Assembly: GCF_042684485.1 (NCBI RefSeq)
Contig: NZ_JBHULM010000001.1
Span: forward strand, 186,001-250,000
DNA: 64,000 nucleotides
Reading direction: 5' to 3'
Source of the DNA: Oceanihabitans gracilariae
GTDB lineage: Bacteria > Bacteroidota > Bacteroidia > Flavobacteriales > Flavobacteriaceae
The notes under the pieces were generated by a model that saw nothing but the letters and a program-made list of their open reading frames with translations, was not told the DNA's origin and did not search any database. Positions within the stretch are counted from its first letter, which is position 1, and every line of letters starts with the position of its first letter. The position numbers and the translations under genes were made by a program. Positions 26,601 through 35,600 of the stretch are shown one piece after another.

Positions 26601-28015
26601 TCAGACCTATTATGCTAACTGCTTTTACAGATGTATTAGGCTTTCTACCAATGGCTATTTCATCATCAGCTGGTGCAGAAGTACAACGTCCATTGGCAAC
26701 GGTTGTTATTGGTGGATTATTAACTTCAACTTTGCTTACCTTATTTGTTTTACCAATTTTATATCATTGGGTAGAAAACAAATCTTTTACGTTTAAGCCA
26801 AATAAAAAGTTAGTAACAGCAACAGCAGTTGTATTATTACTATTTGGCTTTTCACCACAAAGTAATGCACAAGAGTTGAATGATACAATTCCCGAAATTT
26901 CATTACAGGAAGCTGTTAAACTCGCAAAAAGTAATTATCCATTATTGAAGCAAAAGCAGTTGGAAATTACAAAACAAGAACAATTAAAATCGACTGCCTA
27001 TGATTTCGGAACGACTCAAATTTTTACAGGTGGAGAAGAAATTGATAATGGAAATGGCATCTATACAACCATTGGTATTGGTCAATCAAATATCGATGTA
27101 TTTGGCATTGGTTCTAAAAAGAAGCTACAAGAACAACGCATTCAATTGGAACAAAAAGCCTTTCAACTTTCCGAGTTGGAATTAGAATTGGAAGTTAAAA
27201 AAGCTTGGTCTAATTGCTATCAAATGAAACAAAACTATGATTTGTATAAGGAATTGGATTCCATTTATTCCAAATTCGAGCAAGCAGTAGCTTTAAATTA
27301 TGAAGTCGAAGCTATTTCTAAATTAGAATATTCGGCAGCAAAAAATCAAGCGTTTCAAATTCAGAATAAAAAAGCGCAAGCCTATAGTAATTATCTTATT
27401 GCCTTACAGCAATTCAATTTGTGGTTGGTATCAGAAGAAATTTTTACAGTTTCAGATGAATTTGAGGTAGCGATAGATAGTGATATGGAAACATTCAGTA
27501 TTGAAAGTCATCCATTGTACAGTATGTCGCAGAACATTGTAGATGAAGCGGAAGCTAAATATAAAGCTGCAAAAGCAGATAATTTGCCAAAGTTCAATCT
27601 TCAAGGTGGTTTACAAAAAGTAAATGGCAATTCAGGATTTTACACCTATCAAGCAGGAATTTCAGTTCCGTTTTTATCAGGTTCTAGCAAAGCACAAGTT
27701 AGAAGTGCCAGAATTGATAAAGAAATAGCGGAAACCAATGTAGCGTTCAAAAAACAGGAAGTACAATCAAGGTTTGTTCAGGCTAAAGAAAATTATATGA
27801 AATGGAAAACATCTTGGGAGTTTTACAAAGACCAAGTTTTACCATTAACAAAAGAGCAAAAAACAGGTGCATTACTGGCATATAGAGAAGGCGAAATTGA
27901 TTATACTGCATTTACGCAGTTGATAAAAGAAGCAATTCAATCGGAACTGGAAGCACAGACTGCATTAGTAAACTATTTAGAAAGCACATTTCAATTACAA
28001 TATTTTAATAAATAA
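23681..28015 (+). CDS. CzcA/CusA-type heavy-metal RND transporter fused to a TolC-like outer-membrane factor
   Basis: This 1444-residue protein divides in two. Residues ~1-1040 are a complete HME-type RND pump: two blocks of transmembrane segments, large periplasmic loops, and the proton-relay motif DFGIIVDGAVIIVES (D400, D406, E413). That version is typical of Zn/Co/Cd (Czc) rather than Cu/Ag pumps. Residues ~1065-1444 are a TolC-like outer-membrane factor with long amphipathic helices (ISLQEAVKLAKSNYPLLKQKQ). At the junction (about 1041-1063) is a signal-peptide-like stretch, KKLVTATAVVLLLFGFSP then SNAQ. Such fusions are known in Bacteroidota. The adaptor gene starts four bases after its stop. 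Confidence 0.93.
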   Translation: MINKIIDFSINNKFIIGLLTLTIIGTGIWSMTKVPIDAVPDITNNQVQVITQSPNLGTEDIEQIVTYPIEVAMSNLPDVQEIRSISRFGLSVVTIVFDDDMGTYLPRQLVAEKLNKVKEQIPAGFGEPTMGPISTGLGEIYQYTLKVAPEFKDKYNIADLRSMQDWIVQRQMAMVPGVVEVNAIGGKIKQYEVAVDPNDLNAIGLTITDVFNALEANNQNTGGAYIEKNHQANFIRGEGLVRSLEDIKKITVKNINNIPVTIGDIATVQFGSAIRYGALTQDGEGEVVGGLVMMLKGANSNDVIANVKERMTQIEKSLPEGVIIEPLLDRSKLIGETTSTVTTNLIEGALIVIFVLVFLLGNWRGGLIVASTIPLSLLFAFILMNVFDVWVNLMSLGAIDFGIIVDGAVIIVESTVFLIASQVLKKKQLTSKERDKVASNASKKMMNAAFFGQLIILIVFLPILALQGIEGKMFKPMALTFIFAMIGAMVLCLTYVPMMSALILRAPKNDKKSYGDRFVHWVEDKYQLLLVRALRKGKWVIGIAVVLFGITVFMFSRMGGEFIPQLDEGDIAFHAILKPGSSLTETIETTTKIEQIVKAKFPEVDKIVSRIGVAEIPTDPMPMDIADVFVILKPKSEWTTIESKDELIEAMKEAVEMVPGVNYEFTQPIEMRFNELLEGVREDIAIKLYGEDIDILSQKAEEISKIIAGTEGIGDMKAEATIGLPQMTINYNRNKLAQYGLQINTLNQTVQSAFAGGTAGVIFEGEKRFDLVVRLSDQNRKDISDVQNLYINLPSGAQIPLREIADVSYKAGPMQISRDNTNRRTYVGVNVRGRDVKSLVTEIKSKLDAQLELPSGYFIRYGGAFENLERASNRLQTVVPIALLLIFILIYFALKSLPQTLMIYIAIPMATIGGVVALWLRDMPFSISAGVGFIVLFGVAVLNGLVMISGLNELKEEGVTNLKDRIVEGTKRRIRPIMLTAFTDVLGFLPMAISSSAGAEVQRPLATVVIGGLLTSTLLTLFVLPILYHWVENKSFTFKPNKKLVTATAVVLLLFGFSPQSNAQELNDTIPEISLQEAVKLAKSNYPLLKQKQLEITKQEQLKSTAYDFGTTQIFTGGEEIDNGNGIYTTIGIGQSNIDVFGIGSKKKLQEQRIQLEQKAFQLSELELELEVKKAWSNCYQMKQNYDLYKELDSIYSKFEQAVALNYEVEAISKLEYSAAKNQAFQIQNKKAQAYSNYLIALQQFNLWLVSEEIFTVSDEFEVAIDSDMETFSIESHPLYSMSQNIVDEAEAKYKAAKADNLPKFNLQGGLQKVNGNSGFYTYQAGISVPFLSGSSKAQVRSARIDKEIAETNVAFKKQEVQSRFVQAKENYMKWKTSWEFYKDQVLPLTKEQKTGALLAYREGEIDYTAFTQLIKEAIQSELEAQTALVNYLESTFQLQYFNK

Positions 28016-28019
28016 GACA

Positions 28020-29225
28020 ATGAAAAACAAAATATATAAAATCCTTACCGTAATGGTGTTAGCCATATTTGTTTCAGCTTGCGGAAATAAAGAAAATCAT
28101 AACGAGAATGATGGTCATTCCCACGATGAGGAAGAAAAAACAGAAGTTAACGAAGAGCATCACAATGAAGACGAAGTAATGCTTTCACAACAGCAATTCG
28201 ATGCATTGAAAATGAAAATAGATACGTTAGCATTACGTAATATGAGCGGCTATGTAGAAGCAAACGGAACGTTAGAAGTACCACCACAAAACGAAGCAGC
28301 TATTACTACTGTTGTTGGTGCAAATGTCGTTTCAATTGAAGTGATTGAAGGTGATAAGGTTAATAAAGGTCAAGTTGTGGCTTATCTATCGCACCCAAAT
28401 ATCATACAAGCGCAAACGGATTATTTAAACGCTTATAGCAATAGCGAGCTTGCAAAGAAAAATTATGAACGTCAACAAAAATTATACGATGCTGGTGTTG
28501 GTTCTGGTGCTAATTTCCAGAAAGCAGAAGCAGAATATCAAGCATCAAAAGCAATGGTTAATGGTTTAGAAGCGCAATTAAGAATACTCAACGTTAACAC
28601 TACATCAGTTCGCAATGGAACAATTGCACAGCGCATAGCATTGCGAAGTCCAATAGAAGGCTTTGTGCAAAAAGTTGAAGTAAAAACAGGTCAATATGTA
28701 GAGCCACAAACCGAATTATTTGAAATTGTAAATACGCATCACGTTCACGCCGATTTAATGGTTTTTGAAAAAGATGTTTATAAAGTACAGAAAGGTCAGA
28801 AAGTTAACTTTACGGTACAATCCATACCAGATGCAGAGCTTATCGCAGAAATCTATTCCGTAAGCAAAACCTTTGAGGACAACCCAAAAGCAGTCCACGT
28901 TCACGCAGAAATAGAAAACAAAAAAGGTAACTTAATTCCTGGTATGTATATTCAAGGTAAAATTCAAGTAGATAATACCCAAACAAAAGCTTTACCAGAA
29001 AGTGCAATTATAAAAGAAGGCGAAAGATATTATGTGTTTTCAGTAGAAAAAGAAAATGACGATTGGAGCTTTAAACCTATCGAAGTTGTGTTAGGCACTA
29101 AAGATGGTGATTGGGTATCGGTTCAATTTACTGAAAAAATAGAAAGTAATACAAAATTTGCTTATAACAATGCTTATTATCTTAACGCAGAAATGAAAAA
29201 AGGAGAAGCAGAACACGCACATTAA
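28020..29225 (+). CDS. RND efflux periplasmic adaptor lipoprotein (CzcB-like)
   Basis: This 401-residue membrane-fusion protein links the RND-TolC fusion to export. The leader ILTVMVLAIFVSACGNK gives a lipobox (VSAC). It is followed by a His/Glu-rich metal-capture stretch (ENHNENDGHSHDEEEKTEVNEEHHNEDE). The barrel-sandwich hybrid halves (VEANGTLEVPPQNEAAITTVVG and SPIEGFVQKVEVKTGQYVEPQTELFEI) flank a helical hairpin at about 135-195, with beta-barrel and membrane-proximal domains after. It begins four bases after the pump and ends two bases before the Fur-family gene, so all are one operon. Confidence 0.92.
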   Translation: MKNKIYKILTVMVLAIFVSACGNKENHNENDGHSHDEEEKTEVNEEHHNEDEVMLSQQQFDALKMKIDTLALRNMSGYVEANGTLEVPPQNEAAITTVVGANVVSIEVIEGDKVNKGQVVAYLSHPNIIQAQTDYLNAYSNSELAKKNYERQQKLYDAGVGSGANFQKAEAEYQASKAMVNGLEAQLRILNVNTTSVRNGTIAQRIALRSPIEGFVQKVEVKTGQYVEPQTELFEIVNTHHVHADLMVFEKDVYKVQKGQKVNFTVQSIPDAELIAEIYSVSKTFEDNPKAVHVHAEIENKKGNLIPGMYIQGKIQVDNTQTKALPESAIIKEGERYYVFSVEKENDDWSFKPIEVVLGTKDGDWVSVQFTEKIESNTKFAYNNAYYLNAEMKKGEAEHAH

Positions 29226-29227
29226 TT

Positions 29228-29641
29228 ATGGAAACAATAGAACAAGTATTAGAGTCAAAAAATATTCGTGTTACAGCAATGCGTTTGCTTATATATAAGT
29301 TTCTTACAGAAAAAGAGGTCGCTGTTACTTTAAGTGATATTGAAAATGCTTTCTCAAAAGCAGACAGAACCACTTTATACAGAACTATTAAAACCTTTGA
29401 AGAAAAGGCTATTGTGCATCAAATAGACGATGGTACAGGGATTACAAAATATGCATTATGTGAAAAGGGATGTAATTGTGAAATTGAAACCGATTTGCAC
29501 TTACATTTCCATTGTAATAATTGCAATGAAACCATTTGCTTAACAGAACATAAAATACCTCAAATAAAAGTGCCAGATGGTTTTGTGTCAGAGAATGTAA
29601 ATTTGGTGGTAAAAGGTATTTGCGATAAGTGTAGTGTCTAA
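29228..29641 (+). CDS. Fur-family metalloregulator of the metal island
   Basis: This 137-residue protein has an N-terminal winged helix (VTAMRLLIYKFLTEKEVAVTLSDIENAF...DRTTLYRTIKTFEEK), and a C-terminal dimer domain with HLHFHCNNCNETICL and CDKC. Together these give the two Cys pairs of the structural zinc site plus a His-rich sensory site. It sits at the end of the Czc-type operon and before DUF3703/P-type ATPase, with TGCA-N7-TGCA boxes upstream of both operons. It most likely senses Zn, Cd or Co excess or Zn status and controls the island; metal specificity cannot be read from sequence. It is a paralogue of the chromosomal 43818-44198 protein. Confidence 0.9.
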   Translation: METIEQVLESKNIRVTAMRLLIYKFLTEKEVAVTLSDIENAFSKADRTTLYRTIKTFEEKAIVHQIDDGTGITKYALCEKGCNCEIETDLHLHFHCNNCNETICLTEHKIPQIKVPDGFVSENVNLVVKGICDKCSV

Positions 29642-29645
29642 TTAT

Positions 29646-29660
29646 TGCACTTCCATTGCA
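29646..29660. promoter_or_regulatory. Fur-family-type operator upstream of the DUF3703/P-type ATPase genes
   Basis: TGCACTTCCATTGCA shares TGCA-N7-TGCA and the right half CCATTGCA with the box at 23117-23131. A near-consensus TACATTTA lies 14 bases downstream (29674-29681). Confidence 0.4.
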
Positions 29661-29697
29661 CTTACTATTAAAGTACATTTATCCAAAATTAGAGGAT

Positions 29698-30060
29698 ATG
29701 AAGTTTAATACTAAAATACCTAAACATCTAAAACAGGCGTATAACCAAGAATTAAAACAATACAGTTTCTGTTTAGAAAATAAGCAGTTTGGTAATGCTT
29801 GGTATCATTTAGAACGTAGTCATATAATAGGACAATCTTATCCTATAGAACATACCTATTCACATTGGCTTATGCTAAAGTTTGGATTTAGACAAAAAGA
29901 TACGAAAGAAGTAATAGGTCAAATAATTAGGTTGCTTGTGGGTGGCTGGAAATCATTTATAAATCACGTTCCACTTGGTAATACTGGTGGAGCAAACGTG
30001 CCACCATTAAAACGAATGCCTATTCCCAATGACATTGAAAAATTATTAGATATTAAATGA
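29698..30060 (+). CDS. DUF3703 family protein
   Basis: This 120-residue cytosolic protein matches DUF3703 by AWYHLERSHIIGQSYPIEHTYSHW and VPLGNTGGANVPPLKRMPIP, the two family blocks. The function is not established in the family, but these proteins are repeatedly found beside heavy-metal resistance genes. The ATG at 29698 is chosen; upstream in-frame codons cover the operator. It overlaps the P-type ATPase start by four bases (ATGA), indicating coupled translation and a related role. Confidence 0.88.
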   Translation: MKFNTKIPKHLKQAYNQELKQYSFCLENKQFGNAWYHLERSHIIGQSYPIEHTYSHWLMLKFGFRQKDTKEVIGQIIRLLVGGWKSFINHVPLGNTGGANVPPLKRMPIPNDIEKLLDIK

Positions 30061-32006
30061 AAAAAAAGAAAGTCAATTTAAGAGATTTAAAACCAAATTC
30101 AGAAGTGCAACACACGCATAATGATGGTCATAATCACGGTAATGGAAGTGCATTCAAAACCTACGTGCCTGCAATAATAAGTTTTACAATGCTTATCATT
30201 GGTATAGGTTTAGATTATTTTGATGTTTCATTCTTTAAGGATTGGATTCGTATTGCTTGGTATGGTATTGCATATCTTCCTGTAGGGTTTCCTGTTGTAA
30301 AAGAGGGTTGGATTAGTATTAAAAAAGGTGATGTTTTTACAGAGTTCTTTTTAATGTCTATAGCAACCATTGGTGCATTTGTTATTGGTGAATATCCCGA
30401 AGGTGTTGCAGTAATGCTATTTTATGCAGTAGGCGAATTATTTCAAAGTGCTGCTGTAAATCGTGCAAAAGGAAATATAAAAGCATTATTAGATGTTAGA
30501 CCTAAAGAAGCCAATGTATTTCGTGAGGGAGATTATAAAAGTGTTTCGCCTGAAGTTGTCAATATTGGAGAGAAAATTCAAATTCGTGTAGGTGAAAAAA
30601 TTCCATTGGATGGCATTTTATTATCCGAAAAAGCATCTTTAAATACAGCTGCGTTAACAGGAGAAAGCAAACCAGATTCCATTCAAAAAGAAGCAAAGGT
30701 TTACGCAGGTAGTATTAATTTGGAAAGCGTTATTGAAGTTGAGGTAACCAATAAGTTTGAAGACAGTTCTATTGCGAGAATATTAGACTTGGTTCAAAAT
30801 GCAACAGCACGTAAATCTAAAACAGAATTATTCATCAGACAGTTTGCTCGTATCTACACACCAATTGTAGTGTTTTTAGCTATTGGTGTTACTTTTATAC
30901 CTTACTTTTTTGTAGATGATTATGTGTTTAGAGATTGGTTATACAGAGCATTAATTTTCTTGGTAATATCTTGTCCTTGTGCGTTAGTGATTTCAATTCC
31001 ATTAGGATATTTCGGTGGATTGGGAGCAGCTTCAAAAAATGGAATCTTATTTAAAGGTGCTTCATTTTTAGATGCAATGACCAAGATAAATACTTTGGTA
31101 ATGGACAAAACAGGAACCGTTACCAAAGGTGTTTTTAAAATCAAAGAAGTAAAAGCAATTGGTTGGAATGAAACCGAATTTATGCAATACTTAATGGCGA
31201 TGGAAGAACAATCCACGCATCCAATTGCTAAAGCCATTTTAGAGTACAAAGCTGAAGGTGAAGATTTTGAAGCACAAGACGTTTCTGAAGTTGCAGGTAA
31301 AGGTTTAAAAGGCATTGTAAATGGTAAAACAGTTTTAGTAGGTAATAAAGCCTTAATGACTGCGAATAATATTAATGTTCCAACGGAAACGGAATCTATT
31401 GTAGAATCGATAGTGTTGGTAGCAATCGATAATCAATTTGCAGGTTTTGTAGTAATAGCAGATGAATTAAAGGAAGATGCAAAAAAAACAATTACTAATT
31501 TACATAAAGTAGGCATTAAAAATATTATGATGCTTTCCGGTGATAAAGATTCCATTACGCAACAAGTCGCTAAAGAGTTGAACATCGAAAATGCTAAAGG
31601 TGGTTTGCTACCAGAAGATAAATTAAACGAAGTTGAAATTTTAAAGAAAAATCCTGTAAACAAAGTAGCTTTTATAGGTGATGGTATTAATGACGCACCA
31701 GTTTTAGCAGCAAGTAACGTTGGTATTGCAATGGGTGGTTTAGGGAGCGATGTAGCTATTGAAACAGCAGATGTTATCATTCAAACAGACCAACCTTCAA
31801 AAGTAGTAAGAGCCATTAAAATAAGTCGTTCTACACGTAAAATTGTTTGGCAGAATATCATTTTAGCATTTGGTGTTAAAGTTATTGTCTTAATTTTAGG
31901 AGCAGGTGGTTTAGCTACAATGTGGGAAGCAGTTTTTGCAGATGTAGGAGTAGCATTATTAGCAATTTTAAATGCAGTTAGATTACAACGAATGAGTTGG
32001 GATTAA
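30057..32006 (+). CDS. Heavy-metal P1B-type ATPase (ZntA/CadA-like exporter)
   Basis: This 649-residue ATP-driven metal exporter of the inner membrane has the metal-channel motif SCPCAL at about residue 305, the phosphorylation motif DKTGTVTKG with Asp near residue 350, the family-specific STHPIAKAI, and hinge GDGINDAPVLAASNVGIAMG. The last helix region has DVGVALLAILNAVRL, typical of Zn/Cd/Pb pumps, so ZntA/CadA-like is more probable than CopA. No CxxC HMA domain is present. Instead the N-terminus has a His-rich stretch, HTHNDGHNHGNG, that may bind metal. It overlaps the DUF3703 stop. Confidence 0.94.
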   Translation: MKKKKVNLRDLKPNSEVQHTHNDGHNHGNGSAFKTYVPAIISFTMLIIGIGLDYFDVSFFKDWIRIAWYGIAYLPVGFPVVKEGWISIKKGDVFTEFFLMSIATIGAFVIGEYPEGVAVMLFYAVGELFQSAAVNRAKGNIKALLDVRPKEANVFREGDYKSVSPEVVNIGEKIQIRVGEKIPLDGILLSEKASLNTAALTGESKPDSIQKEAKVYAGSINLESVIEVEVTNKFEDSSIARILDLVQNATARKSKTELFIRQFARIYTPIVVFLAIGVTFIPYFFVDDYVFRDWLYRALIFLVISCPCALVISIPLGYFGGLGAASKNGILFKGASFLDAMTKINTLVMDKTGTVTKGVFKIKEVKAIGWNETEFMQYLMAMEEQSTHPIAKAILEYKAEGEDFEAQDVSEVAGKGLKGIVNGKTVLVGNKALMTANNINVPTETESIVESIVLVAIDNQFAGFVVIADELKEDAKKTITNLHKVGIKNIMMLSGDKDSITQQVAKELNIENAKGGLLPEDKLNEVEILKKNPVNKVAFIGDGINDAPVLAASNVGIAMGGLGSDVAIETADVIIQTDQPSKVVRAIKISRSTRKIVWQNIILAFGVKVIVLILGAGGLATMWEAVFADVGVALLAILNAVRLQRMSWD

Positions 32007-32061
32007 GCAGATTAGTCAATTAAACTTCTGTTAAACAAAATCAATAGTTGTAAAATTTTTA

Positions 32062-32069
32062 TACATTTG
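32062..32069 (+). promoter_or_regulatory. -7 element upstream of the HYC_CC_PP gene
   Basis: TACATTTG matches TAnnTTTG exactly and ends 9 bases before the ATG. No convincing -33 TTG lies at 17-23 bases. Confidence 0.4.
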
Positions 32070-32078
32070 CAATTAGAT

Positions 32079-32492
32079 ATGAAGCAAATTTTCCATAAAA
32101 TAATGTCTTTAGTAATGGCTTTTGTAGTGTTATTCTCTACAATGTCATTTACTGTGAATATGCATTATTGCGGAGATACTTTAGTAGAAACTGCTATTTT
32201 TCATAAGGCCAAAGGGTGCGGAATGGAAATGGAAAAGCCTTCAACCGAAGGATGTTCTATTACCAAGAAAAATTGTTGTGATGATGAACAATTAGCAATT
32301 GAAGGTCAAGACGAATTACAATTGCAAGTTGACAAAATCACGTTTGAGCAACAAGTATTCGTCGCTTCATTTGTTTACACTTATATTAACCTTTTTGAAG
32401 GTTTAGATAACAATGTATCTTCTTTTGAAGAATACAAACCACCACTCGTCATAAAACAAATCTTCAAGATTGACGAGACTTATTTAATTTGA
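32079..32492 (+). CDS. HYC_CC_PP family metal-associated exported protein
   Basis: This 137-residue protein has a hydrophobic leader (MSLVMAFVVLFSTMSFTV), then NMHYCGDTL, KKNCCDDE and EEYKPPLV, the three elements that name the HYC_CC_PP family. Further cysteines (KGCGMEME, EGCSIT) suggest a metal-binding periplasmic domain. These proteins occur beside RND metal pumps in Bacteroidota, and their mechanism is unknown. The ATG at 32079 is preferred over a TTG four codons upstream that falls in the promoter element. It begins the Cus-type half of the island. Confidence 0.85.
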   Translation: MKQIFHKIMSLVMAFVVLFSTMSFTVNMHYCGDTLVETAIFHKAKGCGMEMEKPSTEGCSITKKNCCDDEQLAIEGQDELQLQVDKITFEQQVFVASFVYTYINLFEGLDNNVSSFEEYKPPLVIKQIFKIDETYLI

Positions 32493-32601
32493 TTTTTAAA
32501 CAATAGACTCTTTTATCCTATGACAGCAATGTTGTAAGGATAATTTGCTGTATTCGGTGTTGTCGTAACACCAATGTCTAACTGTTTAATAATCAAAGCC
32601 A

Positions 32602-35600
32602 ATGCTCAATAAAAGCATCAAATTTTTAATAGAAAACAAACTCGTAGCAGTTCTGCTACTCGTCCTTTTTGTAGGATGGGGAACGGTTAATGCACCTTTT
32701 AATTGGGATACAGGTTTCTTACCAAGCAATCCTGTTGCTGTAGATGCCATACCAGATATAGGCGAAAACCAACAAATCGTTTTTACTAAATGGGATGGTC
32801 GCTCACCACAAGATATAGAAGACCAAATCACCTATCCACTCACAACATCTTTACTCGGTATTCCAGGTGTAAAAACCATTCGTAGTTCCTCTATGTTCGG
32901 TTTTTCAAGTATCTATATCATTTTTGAAGAAGACATAGAATTTTACTGGAGTAGAAGTCGTATTCTCGAAAAACTTAATTCCTTACCAAGTGGTTTATTG
33001 CCCGAAGGTGTTAATCCTGCTTTGGGTCCAGATGCAACAGGATTAGGACAAATATTTTGGTACACTTTAGAAGGTCGTGACAAAAACGGAAATGTAACTG
33101 GTGGTTGGGATTTGCAAGAGTTACGCAGTATTCAGGATTACTATGTAAAGTATGCGTTGTCCTCTGCAAGTGGTGTTTCAGAGGTTGCTTCTATTGGTGG
33201 CTATGTTCAGGAGTATCAAGTAGACGTAAATCCAGAACTAATGCGTCAGTATAATATTGGATTGCATCACGTTGTAAAAGCGGTTAAGGAAAGTAATAAG
33301 GATATTGGTGCACAGACTTTGGAAATTAACCAAGCCGAATATTTAGTTCGTGGTTTGGGTTATGTGAAATCCATTTCAGACATCGAAAATGCAGTAGTCA
33401 CTTCAGAAGATTATACTTCAATTAGGATAAAGGATATTGGTAAAGTTTCATTAGGTCCTGCAACAAGACGTGGTTTATTAGATAAAGAAGGTGCAGAGGT
33501 TGTTGGTGCTGTTGTGGTGGCTCGTTATGGCGCAAATCCAATGGAAGTCATTAATAATGTAAAAGAGAAAATTAACGAGTTAAGCGCAGGTTTACCTTCG
33601 AAAGTATTAGCGGATGGTAGAACCTCACAAGTAACCATAGTGCCTTTTTATGACAGAACAGAATTGATACAAGAAACATTAGGCACACTTAACGAAGCCT
33701 TAACTCTTGAAATATTGATTACCATTTTAGTAATAATTATTATGGTGTTTAATCTACGAGCTTCCGTATTAATTTCTGGACTATTACCTGTTGCAGTTTT
33801 AATGGTATTTATTGCAATGAAACTCTTTGGTGTAGATGCCAACATTGTCGCTTTATCAGGTATTGCTATTGCTATCGGTACAATGGTCGATGTTGGTGTC
33901 ATACTATCAGAAAATATTATTCGGCATTTAGATGAAGATGATGGAACTCAATCCATTAATACGGTAGTTTATAACGCAACAGCTGAAGTGTCTGGCGCAA
34001 TCGTAACCGCAGTTATGACAACTATTATCAGTTTCATTCCTGTATTTACTATGATTGGTGCGGAAGGAAAACTATTCAGACCATTAGCCTTCACAAAAAC
34101 TTTTGCACTAACAGCTTCTATAATCGTAGCATTATTTTTAATTCCACCGTTTGCTGCATTTTTATTCAGAAAGAAAAACATTAAAAGCACTTTTAAATAT
34201 GTTTTAAATGGTGTTTTAATAGCATTTGGAATCGTAGCCATAGTCTATGGATATTGGATAGGGTTAATTTTAATTGCGTTTGGGATTACAGCACTTCTCA
34301 ATCTTCAAAGTAAGATAAAAGACAAGCAAGCTAACCTTATTAATATTATCATTTCTGTATCAGCTATTGTGTTCTTGTTAGCCGAATATTGGAGACCGTT
34401 AGGCGTTGATAAAAGCATTTTTTGGAATCTCATTTTTGTGAGTGTTATTTGCTTTGGTTTATTAGGTGTTTTCTCATTATTTATCAAATATTACACACGT
34501 ATTTTAAGGTGGTGTTTAGATAATAAGTTGCTCTTTTTGTCTGTCCCAACAGCTATTGTCATTGCAGGTTTTTTCATTATGAAAAATACAGGCAAAGAGT
34601 TTATGCCCTCATTAAATGAAGGCTCATTTCTACTAATGCCAACCTCGATGCCTCATTCTGGCGTAGAAGAAAACAAGCGTGTTTTACAGCAATTGGATAT
34701 GGCTGTCGCCAGTATTCCAGAGATTGAAACCGTAGTTGGTAAGGCAGGAAGAACAGAATCAGCTTTAGACCCAGCACCACTATCAATGTACGAGAATATG
34801 ATTCAGTATAAACCAGAATATATGCTGAATGAAAACGGAGTACGCCAACGCTACAAAATAAATGATGATGGCTTCTTTGAATTGAAGGATGGTCGTTTGG
34901 TTTCTAATCCTAATAATTCCGAAAACATCATTTTTAGCACTATAAAAAGGTCTCAATTAATTGAAGATGATGATGGCGAGTACTATCGTAATTGGCGACC
35001 AAAAATTGAATCACCAGACGATATTTGGAATGAAATCGTAAGAGTTACAAAGTTACCAGGTGTTACATCTGCACCAAAACTACAACCTATTGAAACCCGA
35101 TTGGTAATGCTTCAAACAGGAATGCGAGCACCAATGGGAATTAAAGTTAAAGGTCAAGACTTAAAGCAAATAGAAGCGTTTGGAGTGCAATTAGAAAACA
35201 TCATCAAGGAAGCTGAAGGTGTTAAAAAAGAAGCTGTTTTTGCAGACCGTATTGTTGGTAAACCCTATTTGTTAATTGATATTGATAGAGAGAAAATTGC
35301 ACGTTATGGCATTTCGATACAAGATGTTCAAGATGTATTAAAAGTAGCAGTTGGCGGTATGGTATTAACGCAAACGGTAGAAGGTCGTGAGCGATATGGT
35401 GTACGAGTACGATACCCAAGAGAATTACGAGCAAACCCAACCGACTTACAACAGATTTATGTGCCAGTTGAAAAAGGTAGTCCTATGCCATTAAGCGAAT
35501 TGGCAACTATAAGATACGAACAAGGTCCACAAGTCATTAAAAGTGAAGACACCTTTTTAGTTGGCTATGTCTTATTTGATAAAATGGATGGTTTTGCTGA

